From Parapedobacter defluvii (GTDB lineage Bacteria; Bacteroidota; Bacteroidia; Sphingobacteriales; Sphingobacteriaceae), in the NCBI RefSeq assembly GCF_014642075.1, contig NZ_BMIK01000012.1:100545-164544 (forward strand): a DNA stretch of 64,000 nucleotides, in the 5' to 3' direction. Of the stretch, positions 26,962 to 35,163 are shown one piece after another. Below the pieces are notes generated by a model. The model saw only the letters and a list, made by a program, of their open reading frames with translations, did not search any database and was not told the DNA's origin. Numbering within the stretch: the stretch's first letter is position 1; every line of letters starts with the position of its first letter. The position numbers and the translations under genes were made by a program.

Positions 26962-28347
26962 TTATCGGTGAAGTAGAAAAATCTGCAAAAAGTATTCCTG
27001 GTCTACGATCGTATTGCGGTTGTACGCAATTGCCTTCCCGTCGGGCGACCAGTTTGGGGCACCGATGGGCTTTTCGGCATCGGTAAAGCGCGGTGTAATA
27101 CGTTCGGTAACGCCCGTTGCTATTTCAGTGATAAATACGCTGTTATCCGCAATATAGGCAATCCATGTGCCCGAAGGATCGATGTTGAATGGACTTTGTA
27201 CGGAAAATTTGTTGCGGGTGATTGCCACGGGATTACCTCCATTCGGAGAGATGCCAAAAAGCTGTATGACACCGTTCGGATCTTTCGCCAGGTAGCAGAT
27301 GAGGGCACCATCGGGTGTGGTACGAAGCCAGTGCCGGGGCCCTTCCACGCCATGGGCAGAATGTGTAATACGCCGCTGCGACACGCCTTTGGGCACCCCC
27401 GGCCGTGAAGTAGCGGTTCCTTCCAGCGGTTGCCCATTAGCTTCGGTTGGCAGTTCGTCCGGTAGATCAACCACGAAGATTTCGGTGAGGGTTTTGCCTT
27501 CCGCATTCCGTACATTGCCCTGAAAGGCAATTGCCCGCCGTTGAAGCGTTCCATCGGGCTTGTGGTATCCTTCTTTTCCAATCCAGCACTCATCAAACGC
27601 TTTGTCAATGGCATCGCTTCCCGGCACCGGATTTTCTGTGACATCGGTTACCACGACTGAAAAGCAGATTCCACTGTTGTTCTCCAGGGTGCTGTCGGGC
27701 GGGACTGTTACCGGTTTCGGTACCATAATACCCACCATCCGAAGATCCTGCACCGCGGTGTCCGTTTTGGCAAGCTGTTCCATTACGTAGTCGTTGTACG
27801 TAAAACTGATCCATTGCCCGTCGCCGCTCCATGAATGAGCGTGGGTGCCACCCCGGAGGGCGCCTGGAGTATAAGGGGGAATGATATCCCGTGCATCCAT
27901 GAAAATAGGTTGCTGGGGCCGATCGATATCGATGGCAACCCCGGTACGCCTTGTGATTCCATAGGGTCGGCTTGCATCGGCATTGCGTATTCCGTGAATA
28001 AATAATACACGATCCTGAGTAGGCGAAAAGGTTGCGGCACCGACACCGGGGCCGTAAACTGTCTGGTGTTGCGTTTGATAAAGCGTCCGGATTTCGCCGG
28101 TTTCCACATTCACCATCCCGATACTGCCCGTACTGCCAATCTGTGAATCATCATTCCGCGCATCGTATACGATCCATTGACCATCTCTTGAAAATGCCTG
28201 TGTATTATGCAGGGTATGGCCCTGCGGTGAGTGGGTAAGCTGAACTTCCTGAAACATGATAACCGGTTTTTCGTTACGATGGCAAGCCTCAGCCACAGTC
28301 AGCAGAAAAACCATGCTTAGCAGCCGATATACGATTTGCGATGCCAT
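26962..28347 (-). CDS. DUF3748 (YidR-like) beta-propeller lipoprotein
   Basis: The product is 461 residues from the ATG starting MASQIVYRLL. A lipobox ends 'VAEAC' at about residue 22, so it is probably a periplasmic lipoprotein. The body is built of TolB/WD40-like propeller blades: 'HNTQAFSRDGQWIVYDARN', 'GVGAATFSPTQDRVLFIHG', 'HSWSGDGQWISFTYND', 'DPSGTWIAYIAD' and 'APNWSPDGKAIAYNRN'. 'QVYGPGVGAATFSP'-type and 'GGTHAHSWSGDG' blocks match DUF3748 (E. coli YidR). The function is unknown. An in-frame ATG six codons upstream (28365) is an alternative start. Confidence 0.75.
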   Translation of the reverse strand: MASQIVYRLLSMVFLLTVAEACHRNEKPVIMFQEVQLTHSPQGHTLHNTQAFSRDGQWIVYDARNDDSQIGSTGSIGMVNVETGEIRTLYQTQHQTVYGPGVGAATFSPTQDRVLFIHGIRNADASRPYGITRRTGVAIDIDRPQQPIFMDARDIIPPYTPGALRGGTHAHSWSGDGQWISFTYNDYVMEQLAKTDTAVQDLRMVGIMVPKPVTVPPDSTLENNSGICFSVVVTDVTENPVPGSDAIDKAFDECWIGKEGYHKPDGTLQRRAIAFQGNVRNAEGKTLTEIFVVDLPDELPTEANGQPLEGTATSRPGVPKGVSQRRITHSAHGVEGPRHWLRTTPDGALICYLAKDPNGVIQLFGISPNGGNPVAITRNKFSVQSPFNIDPSGTWIAYIADNSVFITEIATGVTERITPRFTDAEKPIGAPNWSPDGKAIAYNRNTIVDQEYFLQIFLLHR

Positions 28348-28531
28348 CCCGGCAAAAATAAGCATCCAGATGATATAGATTACTATAGTATCTTGTTACA
28401 GGCTTGTATGATGTTGACCTATTGTTACGGATCATGTTGTTTTTCTGTTAAGGGGATGTAGCGTTTTGATGTAGATCTACGTTTTACTAACTAACGTAAT
28501 AGAAAGTTTATATGGTTAATTTTTCGTAGGA

Positions 28532-28565
28532 TTGGCTACATAAAGGGGAATGGGGCGTATATTTG
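28532..28565 (+). promoter_or_regulatory. Promoter of the ECF sigma factor operon
   Basis: TTG (28532-28534), a 23-nt spacer, then TATATTTG (28558-28565), a full match to the Bacteroidota housekeeping consensus. The expected transcription start is near 28570, giving a leader of about 40 nt before the GTG start. Confidence 0.65.
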
Positions 28566-28609
28566 CAAAGTGAATCCAAGGAGCTGATTAATAGAAGTGT
28601 AGCCGCGTA

Positions 28610-29215
28610 GTGAGTTTCAACATCCGACACTTAAAGGGGAAGCATGCGTTGTCGTTAGAGGACGCGGTAAAGAGGTGTGCCCAAGTGGGAGATGAACGGA
28701 GTAAGGAATTTATCTATAAAACCTGTTATGGTTACATCCGTGCGATCACCATGCGGTATGTCAGAAATGAGTTTGACGCGGAGGAGCTCACAAATGAAAG
28801 TTTCATCCGGGCATTTAACAAAATCGGGACGTTTAATAGCGAGGGACTGGGTGATCGTTTTGAGAAATCGTTCCGGGCGTGGTTGGGAAGGATAGCGGTG
28901 AATATTTCCATTGATTTTTTACGCGCGCAGAAACAGTTGTTGGCTTTGGATGACGTAAGTGAATCGGAAATCGAACATCGCCCCGTACCGGTGTCGGGAA
29001 ATCTGCACGTGGAAGATATCATGAAGCTGTTGTTGCAGTTGCCCGAGATCCAACGGACCATCTTTAATTTATACGAGGTAGAAGGGTATTCCCATGAGGA
29101 GGTATCGGTATTGCTGGCCATACCCGAAAGCACTTCCCGGACGTACCTGACGCGGGCGAAGAAAAAGTTAAGGGAACTCTATTTAGCCTCGACAAATATT
29201 ACGGCAGGATTTTAA
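28610..29215 (+). CDS. ECF-type RNA polymerase sigma-70 factor
   Basis: The product is 201 residues with a GTG start at 28610. Region 2 covers about 30-100 ('FIYKTCYGYIRAITMRYV', 'AEELTNESFIRAFNKI', then 'WLGRIAVNISIDFLRAQK'). Region 4 covers about 135-190 ('LLLQLPEIQRTIFNLYEVEG', 'SHEEVSVLLAIPESTSRTYL'). It directs RNA polymerase to a specific promoter set. The next gene begins 13 bp after its stop and encodes a membrane protein with a barrel-like C-terminus, which I infer to be its regulator. Target promoters are not identifiable here. Confidence 0.9.
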   Translation: MSFNIRHLKGKHALSLEDAVKRCAQVGDERSKEFIYKTCYGYIRAITMRYVRNEFDAEELTNESFIRAFNKIGTFNSEGLGDRFEKSFRAWLGRIAVNISIDFLRAQKQLLALDDVSESEIEHRPVPVSGNLHVEDIMKLLLQLPEIQRTIFNLYEVEGYSHEEVSVLLAIPESTSRTYLTRAKKKLRELYLASTNITAGF

Positions 29216-29228
29216 TATGTATGGTTGA

Positions 29229-30497
29229 ATGAACGAAAGTGAAGAAAATAAGGAGCTGATTCAGCGGATTGCAGAGACGTTGCGCAATTATGCCGAACCT
29301 TATAAAGAGGGGGCTTGGGAGCGTTTTACTGCGGCACAGGGAACATTCCCGAAACGGGTGCTTTGGTGGCCGTATGCGGGTGCTGCTGCTGTATTGCTTA
29401 TGGCGGCGGTGCTGTTTTTATCCCATCCGGGATCCGAAGTTCCAACGGTGGTGAGTCTTGAGTCGGTAACGGGAGAAACCCCGTCTTCTGGCTCTGCATC
29501 TGCGGAAGAGCCAGACACTGCGGAGCCCGAAGAGCCAGCGCATATGGCAGCCGCTGCGCAGGCTGAGGAGACTAAGGCCCATGCGGCGGTTTCCGCCCCT
29601 GCTCCGGAGGTGAGCGAAGCGGATGAACGGAAACCTGTAGCGCAATTGGCTGTGGTGCAGGAGGAGGAAGTGCAGGAAGAAGATCCGGGGATCAATGAGA
29701 GGGCTGTGAGCAGTGCCGAAACGAAGGGTGAGGCGACGGATACCCCTCCGCAGCGGATTGCGTTGGCAGATCAACCGGAGACGCATGAGGTACCTGTTAC
29801 AGCCGTCGGGAAGGAAACCCACGACGATGCCACGCGAAAGTGGAATCTTGGGTTAGCAGTAGCGCCGTCAATGACCAGTAAAAAACTAAATTTGGGAGGA
29901 GGGATTGCTGTTGCCTATCAACTATCCGATAAATTTTCTGTGGGGTCGGGTGTGACAATCGGGCGGTTAGGCATGGGGGAAAACCCAAATTATGATCCTT
30001 CGTGGGGGAATCCGCCGCAATATGACTCGGCACCGGATGGCATTACGGGGCTTGCCCAAAACCGCGAACAATATAAGCGAGATGTTACGCTGACAAGCAA
30101 CGTGGTTGCGTTGGATATACCGTTGGACTTCCGTTATGAAGTTTTCAAAGGTCTTTATACTTCGGTGGGTATCTCCTATGTGGCCGTGCTTAGCGAAGAG
30201 CGAACCGAACATTTTATCGGCGGCCTCAATGAGACCACCTTTGGATCGGACAAAATGGTGGGGAAGGATTTGGTGGCTTCCACAACCGTAGGTTATAGGA
30301 CGGAAAAAATGAATACCCAGCCACTTAAAGGTAACGGGTATGCGGGCTTCATGAATTTTTCAGTCGGCCGGAAAATGAAGCTTTCCAAACATATTTTCTT
30401 CTCAATAGAGCCCTATTTCAAACTCCCCATCGGGCAGCTTTCCAGGGAGCAAATGGACTTCACAAACGGTGGGGTACGTATTGTTACCGGATTTTAG
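29229..30497 (+). CDS. Membrane-anchored beta-barrel-like protein, putative anti-sigma partner
   Basis: The product is 422 residues. Residues 1-40 are hydrophilic and helical ('ELIQRIAETLRNYAEPYKEG'), residues about 46-65 form one hydrophobic helix ('WWPYAGAAAVLLMAAVLFL'), and residues about 70-195 are low-complexity and rich in Glu, Ala and Pro. Residues about 197-422 look like a small outer-membrane barrel with alternating hydrophobic strands ('WNLGLAVAPSMTSKKLNLGG', 'GYAGFMNFSVGRKMKLSK') and a last strand ending '...VRIVTGF' with terminal Phe. The layout (short cytoplasmic segment, one membrane helix, long linker, barrel) is common in Bacteroidota directly after ECF sigma genes. I infer that the N-terminus holds the sigma factor. 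This has not been shown for this protein. Confidence 0.72.
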   Translation: MNESEENKELIQRIAETLRNYAEPYKEGAWERFTAAQGTFPKRVLWWPYAGAAAVLLMAAVLFLSHPGSEVPTVVSLESVTGETPSSGSASAEEPDTAEPEEPAHMAAAAQAEETKAHAAVSAPAPEVSEADERKPVAQLAVVQEEEVQEEDPGINERAVSSAETKGEATDTPPQRIALADQPETHEVPVTAVGKETHDDATRKWNLGLAVAPSMTSKKLNLGGGIAVAYQLSDKFSVGSGVTIGRLGMGENPNYDPSWGNPPQYDSAPDGITGLAQNREQYKRDVTLTSNVVALDIPLDFRYEVFKGLYTSVGISYVAVLSEERTEHFIGGLNETTFGSDKMVGKDLVASTTVGYRTEKMNTQPLKGNGYAGFMNFSVGRKMKLSKHIFFSIEPYFKLPIGQLSREQMDFTNGGVRIVTGF

Positions 30498-30537
30498 GTG
30501 CGACGTCTTTTTTCGCGTTGAAATCGCACCGTTTTTT
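30497..30537 (+). terminator. Intrinsic terminator after the sigma-factor operon
   Basis: A 7-bp stem GGTGCGA / TCGCACC overlaps the stop codon and is followed by GTTTTTT. The loop is about 20 nt and itself contains a T run. Confidence 0.7.
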
Positions 30538-30578
30538 CACGCAGCGCATGTTGAGGACATTGCACCTCAGTTACTCAT

Positions 30579-30609
30579 TTTGATTATTTAGCGGAATCAC
30601 TTACATTTG
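30579..30609 (+). promoter_or_regulatory. Promoter of the TPR histidine kinase
   Basis: TTTG (30579-30582), a 19-nt spacer, then TACATTTG (30602-30609), a perfect Bacteroidota promoter. The predicted leader is about 100 nt. Confidence 0.65.
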
Positions 30610-30714
30610 AGAGCCTGATCATCTGCCTAATGATGTGCTTTTTGGGATTTGTCGTGCGTGTCAGAGGTGTTCATTTTGACATGGTAAAGGCGTGAACATT
30701 GAAAACAGAGATAA

Positions 30715-32655
30715 ATGAAACGTAATGTGATGCGTTTTTGCTTGGTTCTCCTGCTGAAGGCTTTTTTAGGAAGTATGGTGTATGCATTCCAGCCAACCGC
30801 ATCCGTTTCGGCAAAAGATACAGCAATTATCAACGAATGGTACAGCAATGCATCCCATTTGCTGTACAGCAACCTGAGGAAATCGGACGATCTGATTAAT
30901 AAGGCATGGAAAACGTCTATCGATATAGATTATGAGCAGGGGATTGCAGATGGCTATTATTATACGGGGTGCATATACGAGCGGAAAGGAACGCTAAACA
31001 TTGCAAAACGATATTTTGAAAGAGCGGTTGCGCTCTATGTTGAAAAGGGGTTTTTCAATAATCTCCCGGATGCTTATCGTCGTTTAGGGATTATTTATAT
31101 GGACGAAAACAGGCATTATACTGCCTTCGAACATTTCCTGAACGGCTTGCAGGTTGCGGAGGAGGAGGGGAACTTCCTGGGGCAGGTTGAATTGTCCATC
31201 GAGCTTGCCAATTACCACAATACCGTTTCAAAAGATTACAAAGAGGCGGTTGCCACACTGGATGGTGCGGAGCGGTTGGCAAAGGAGAAAGATTACCGGG
31301 CAACATTGGGGCCGCTCTATCTCCAATACGGCATCGCCTATGCGAAGCAGCGTGACTACCAAACCGCCTTGCGATATAGCAACCTTGCGAAGGGGCAATT
31401 TAAGGCCTTTTCGGGACCTGCTGAAAACTGGCAGCTGAAAGTGCTGCTTGTGGAAGGTGGAATTTACAGCAAAACACACGACGATGTCCGATTGGCTGCC
31501 ATACTGAAACAAGTAGGGGCCGTCGTGGATTCTGTGGGTGACCCACAGCTGCAAATCTCTTACCAGTTGCTACAGGCGACCGAACGATATTTTCTGGGAG
31601 ATTATGAAAATGTGCTGAAGCTATGTGACGAAGTTAAGAGACAGCTAACGGATCAAGTACAATTGGCAGAAGATTGGCATAACATGCGGTTATTGCAGCT
31701 AAAGGCCCTTTATGCGCTGGGTGATATCAACCGTGCGGACATGCTCCTTGATGACTATGAATATGCCAAAGATAGCCTCTATGCAGCGCAATATGTTGGA
31801 CAGGGGCGGGAAATGAGCGAGAATTACAAATTGGAAAAATTTGAACGTCAAATCAAGGAACAGGAATTGAGGCTGTCCAACACCAGCTATCAGCGATATG
31901 GACTCATCGTGGGGATCGTGGTATTACTGACGATCTTGACTATCCTGTACATGCATTTCAGGGAAAAGGATAGACTGGCTCATCGTGTCGCACTTAAAAA
32001 TGCAGAGATCTCTGTTCAGAATGAGATTTTAAAACAGGCAAATAAGCAAAACGAATTGCTGCTTCGAGAAATACACCATCGGGTTAAAAATAACTTACAG
32101 ATTATCAGTAGTCTACTTAGTTTGCAGTCTAGGAAAACTTCTAATAAAGAAGTGGTTTCAATGATGCAGGAAAGTAGCAGCCGTATCAATTCCATCGCAC
32201 TGATTCATACAAAACTTTACCAACAACAGAGTCTTAGCCGTTTGAACATCCAGGAGTATATAGAGCAACTGAGCGTACACCTGTTAAGTGTTTATAATAT
32301 CGGCAAAAAAGATGTCCGTTTTTTTGTGCAGGCGCAGGATGTTTCGTTGGACATCGATACGGCGATTCCATTGGGATTAATATTAACCGAACTGATGACC
32401 AATTCGCTGAAATATGCCTTTGTAAACCGGAACGATGGTGAAATTCATATCGAGGTAAAGCATGAAGGTGCGAAAGATTACGAGTTGATTTTTAAAGACA
32501 ACGGCGTGGGGATACCGGAGGGTAAATTAACCCAAACTCAGGAAACCCTGGGATTCCGGTTGATTCATTCGTTGACAAGGCAGTTGGCAGGTATCATTCA
32601 ATATACGTTTGGCGAATTCTCGATGTACAATATCCGCTTCAAGGGACAGGTATGA
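30715..32655 (+). CDS. TPR-containing membrane sensor histidine kinase (HisKA_2 type)
   Basis: The product is 646 residues. A signal peptide or first helix (about 1-25) leads into a periplasmic region of tetratricopeptide repeats (about 60-360; 'GYYYTGCIYERKGTLNIAKR', 'LYLQYGIAYAKQRDYQTAL'). One transmembrane helix follows (about 394-414), then a short coiled coil. The dimerisation/phosphoacceptor domain has 'EIHHRVKNNLQIISSLLSLQ' (H454/H455), and the HATPase has 'LTELMTNSLKYAF' and 'FKDNGVGIPEG'. The H-box is of the HWE/HisKA_2 class. No response regulator gene is adjacent, so it is an orphan kinase. The signal sensed by the repeats is unknown. Confidence 0.88.
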   Translation: MKRNVMRFCLVLLLKAFLGSMVYAFQPTASVSAKDTAIINEWYSNASHLLYSNLRKSDDLINKAWKTSIDIDYEQGIADGYYYTGCIYERKGTLNIAKRYFERAVALYVEKGFFNNLPDAYRRLGIIYMDENRHYTAFEHFLNGLQVAEEEGNFLGQVELSIELANYHNTVSKDYKEAVATLDGAERLAKEKDYRATLGPLYLQYGIAYAKQRDYQTALRYSNLAKGQFKAFSGPAENWQLKVLLVEGGIYSKTHDDVRLAAILKQVGAVVDSVGDPQLQISYQLLQATERYFLGDYENVLKLCDEVKRQLTDQVQLAEDWHNMRLLQLKALYALGDINRADMLLDDYEYAKDSLYAAQYVGQGREMSENYKLEKFERQIKEQELRLSNTSYQRYGLIVGIVVLLTILTILYMHFREKDRLAHRVALKNAEISVQNEILKQANKQNELLLREIHHRVKNNLQIISSLLSLQSRKTSNKEVVSMMQESSSRINSIALIHTKLYQQQSLSRLNIQEYIEQLSVHLLSVYNIGKKDVRFFVQAQDVSLDIDTAIPLGLILTELMTNSLKYAFVNRNDGEIHIEVKHEGAKDYELIFKDNGVGIPEGKLTQTQETLGFRLIHSLTRQLAGIIQYTFGEFSMYNIRFKGQV

Positions 32656-32754
32656 CCTTTGGAAAAACCATGTTCATTATTTCTTTACAAAGGGTTAATC
32701 TGAGGCCCTTATTTTTGAGGATTTTATAGCCCATTCATAACTAACGTCATTGAT

Positions 32755-33209
32755 ATGAAACGTAGAGATTTTTTCCACCGATCATGGGAATGCGAATCCG
32801 GGGCTGTTTGGGGCAACCGCCAGTTTTGAAAAGATTATTGGTTTTAAACACACCAACGAATGGGTCTTGCAGGGAATTGACCGGGACTTTAATGCGAACC
32901 AGGTACGTGAGCGCATTGAATATGCACAGGGCTACGCAATCAACGCAGATGAAGCCGTACGGCTGCTGGCCCATTACGTAACCGACTGGGGAGAGGATGG
33001 ATTGTATAACCCCTTATAAGCTGCCATTTGCAGATTTTGCGGATATCCAGCGGAAATATACGGCAATCGGTTGGGCAGGTACAGGACATTCAGGCGACCA
33101 CGTGGAAGTCGCTGCCTACGGTGCGGGTGCCGAACTCCTTAAACCGTTTGTGCGCAATACGGACCTCCATTACCTGATGTTGGAAGCCGCTGGGGTAAGA
33201 CACGGTTAA
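32755..33209 (+). pseudogene. Alkaline phosphatase remnant (internal deletion plus frameshift)
   Basis: Three pieces of one alkaline phosphatase remain. The first is the Tat-type start MKRRDFFHRS (32755-32784). After a jump that removes most of the enzyme and changes frame, 'GNANPGLFGATASFEKI' and 'HTNEWVLQGIDRDFNANQVR' follow (about 32786-33015). After a further one-base shift near 33012 comes 'AIGWAGTGHSGDHVEVAAYG' with 'FVRNTDLHYLMLEAAGV' (about 33013-33205). 'GTGHSGDHVEVAAYG' is the C-terminal zinc/phosphate-site block of bacterial alkaline phosphatases. A TATTTTTG promoter-like element survives at 32710-32717. The enzyme cannot be functional. The remnant overlaps the convergent HAD gene by four bases. 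Confidence 0.85.
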
Positions 33210-33829
33210 ATCTCGTCGATGCGGACCCAGTCCATGCCGGCAGCAATCGCTCCCTGTACCCCCGGATTGCCATCTTCAAATACCAGGCAATCCCGGGGAG
33301 CAACTCCCAGCTGACTGGCAGCACTTAGAAAGGGATCTGGATAGGGCTTGCCCCGTTCGGTATCATCGGCACATACCAATGTTTCAATGGTATCAATCAG
33401 TCCGATGGTGGTAAGCGTACGCGTCACCGTCTTCCGGCTGCCGCCGGATACCACGCCAATGCGGACCTGCCCTATATGGTTTTTCAAATGCTGGACGACA
33501 AAATCCACGGACTGGGTTCTCGATACGTAATGTTCGAGGAAAATAGCTGATTTTGCAGTGGCAAATTCGTGTGTCGGAACGTGGGTTCCATATCGTTTAT
33601 TGATTTCTTCAGCAATCAGTACCGTTGGCCAACCTGCCAGCTCATCGATGATAGCCGTATCCAGATCGATGCCGTATTGGGCTGCCGCGTGCCGGTATGC
33701 CGCCTTGTGCATCGGCATATTATCCGCCAGGGTACCGTCGCAATCATATAGGTATGCCCCGTAATTCTTTTGGTGGCTGATCTGAGTCAGTATTTCCAGT
33801 TTGTTGTGTGCCAAGGTGTCTGTTGTCAT
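33206..33829 (-). CDS. HAD-superfamily phosphatase (beta-phosphoglucomutase-like)
   Basis: The product is 207 residues. Motif I is D29-C-D31-G-T ('YLYDCDGTLADNMPMHKAAY'), the cap domain is helical and inserted after motif I (subfamily IA), motif II is 'VVSGGSRKTV' near 125, the motif III lysine lies in 'RGKPYPDPFL' and motif IV is 'CLVFEDGNPGVQGA' near 180. It resembles small-substrate sugar-phosphate or phosphoglycolate phosphatases; the exact substrate is unknown. Its ATG overlaps the stop of the upstream proline dehydrogenase gene (ATGA), so translation is coupled. Confidence 0.85.
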   Translation of the reverse strand: MTTDTLAHNKLEILTQISHQKNYGAYLYDCDGTLADNMPMHKAAYRHAAAQYGIDLDTAIIDELAGWPTVLIAEEINKRYGTHVPTHEFATAKSAIFLEHYVSRTQSVDFVVQHLKNHIGQVRIGVVSGGSRKTVTRTLTTIGLIDTIETLVCADDTERGKPYPDPFLSAASQLGVAPRDCLVFEDGNPGVQGAIAAGMDWVRIDEI

Positions 33830-35022
33830 TTGCTTAATTTTCTTCGTTTTTTTTCTTTGGTAATGAGTGAGAGCTCGCGCCCGGTCTGTCCGGCTACTGA
33901 GGTGTTTTCTTGCGCCCTGCGGAATAGGTATGGCATCACGGCCTTTACCGGTCCAAAGGGCATGTATTTTGCAACCTGATATCCTGCTTCGGCCAGGTTG
34001 AAGCTAAGGTTATCACTCATGCCCAATAGCTGTGCAAAATGGATATTCGGATGATTGCGGGACAACTGTCGGTTGTCTATTTCTTCGGCCAGCAGCCGGC
34101 AACTGGACTCATTGTGCGTTCCGGCCATCATGCCGATCCGATTGATACGGTCCAGGCAAAAACGGACCGCAAGGTTATAATCCCGGTCAGTTGCTTCTTT
34201 GTTGGGCTGGATGGGCGAGATATAGCCCCGCGCTTCGGCTCTTTCCCGTTCAATTTCCATGTATGCTCCCCGCACCAACTTGGCTCCCAGAAAGAAACCA
34301 TCGGTCTCGGCCAGGTAATAATCAGCCTGGAGGGATGCCAGTTTATCCGTGCGGTAAAGCTGGTAGGTGTTGTACACCACGGGAGCGGCGCGGTTATACG
34401 CACGCATCATATCCCGGGCTATATCGTCAATTGCGTCCTGTATCCAGGAATGTTCCGCGTCGATCAATACACGGATGTTGCCGTTGTGGCAGGCCTTGCA
34501 TATGCGATCGATACGGTGTTTAATGCGAATGTATTCCTGCTCTTCGTTCTTGCTGAGTGGAATTTTGGCATTAACCTTTTCAAATAGCGCAAAGCGGCCC
34601 AGACCCGTGGGCTTGAATACGGAAAAAGATATGTGGGGGTTACGTTGAGCGTATTCGATGGTGCGAAGTATTTCGTTACAGGTTTCATCAAAAACAGGTT
34701 CGGCATCTTCGCCTTCCACCGAATAGTCAAGAATGGTTTCTACGCGTTGATCTGCCAACCGGTTGACGGCGGTAACACAACCCTCAATGGTTTCGCCGCC
34801 ACAGAAATGGTTAAAAATCGTATTGCGGATCAGGCCGGTGATAGGCAAACCGATGTGTAAGGCAAAATTGGTGATGGGCGGACCCACCTTCGTCAGCAAG
34901 TTGCTGCCGATGATTTTGAACAACCAGTAGGCTTTGTCCAGGTCGCGGTTGCTTTTTCCCCTGAACGCGATTTCTGTATTTTCAAACGAGAGTGAACCTC
35001 GTTGCTCCGTTTGTTGGGCCAT
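33826..35022 (-). CDS. Proline dehydrogenase
   Basis: The product is 398 residues from the ATG beginning MAQQTEQRG. It oxidises proline to pyrroline-5-carboxylate with FAD and passes electrons to the respiratory chain. Family marks are 'RVLIDAEHSWIQDAIDD' near 215, 'VVYNTYQLYRTDKL' near 245, 'FFLGAKLVRGAYMEIERERA' near 275 and 'MMAGTHNESSCRLLAEEI' near 325. These follow the ProDH TIM-barrel order. It is the monofunctional type without an aldehyde dehydrogenase domain. Its stop overlaps the start of the HAD phosphatase gene. Its promoter lies back to back with the purF-like promoter. Confidence 0.9.
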   Translation of the reverse strand: MAQQTEQRGSLSFENTEIAFRGKSNRDLDKAYWLFKIIGSNLLTKVGPPITNFALHIGLPITGLIRNTIFNHFCGGETIEGCVTAVNRLADQRVETILDYSVEGEDAEPVFDETCNEILRTIEYAQRNPHISFSVFKPTGLGRFALFEKVNAKIPLSKNEEQEYIRIKHRIDRICKACHNGNIRVLIDAEHSWIQDAIDDIARDMMRAYNRAAPVVYNTYQLYRTDKLASLQADYYLAETDGFFLGAKLVRGAYMEIERERAEARGYISPIQPNKEATDRDYNLAVRFCLDRINRIGMMAGTHNESSCRLLAEEIDNRQLSRNHPNIHFAQLLGMSDNLSFNLAEAGYQVAKYMPFGPVKAVMPYLFRRAQENTSVAGQTGRELSLITKEKKRRKLSK

Positions 35023-35043
35023 GGATGTGTGCAATTACGGGGG

Positions 35044-35074
35044 CGAAATTACGGATACTTGGTAATCTTTACAA
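35044..35074 (-). promoter_or_regulatory. Promoter of proline dehydrogenase operon
   Basis: On the minus strand, TTG (35074-35072), a 20-nt spacer, then TAATTTCG (35051-35044). The TTCG ending matches the leuS promoter in this window, so TAnnTTCG looks like an accepted variant in this genome. It lies about 22 bp before the ATG. Confidence 0.5.
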
Positions 35075-35112
35075 GTTTGTTTAAAACACAGCTGAGCCTG
35101 CCGATATTTTTA

Positions 35113-35146
35113 TTTGTATCCGAAAGAAATAATTTATGTATCTTTG
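35113..35146 (+). promoter_or_regulatory. Promoter of the amidophosphoribosyltransferase gene
   Basis: TTTG (35113-35116), a 22-nt spacer, then TATCTTTG (35139-35146), a perfect consensus. Transcription should start near 35152, just before the ATG at 35164. This rules out the longer open frame that starts at 35002. Confidence 0.65.
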
Positions 35147-35163
35147 TGCACTCAAAGCATAAC

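Noticed and set aside
35002..35163. N-terminal extension of the purine enzyme
   Set aside because: A perfect promoter at 35113-35146 lies inside the extension, and the catalytic Cys must sit near the N-terminus.
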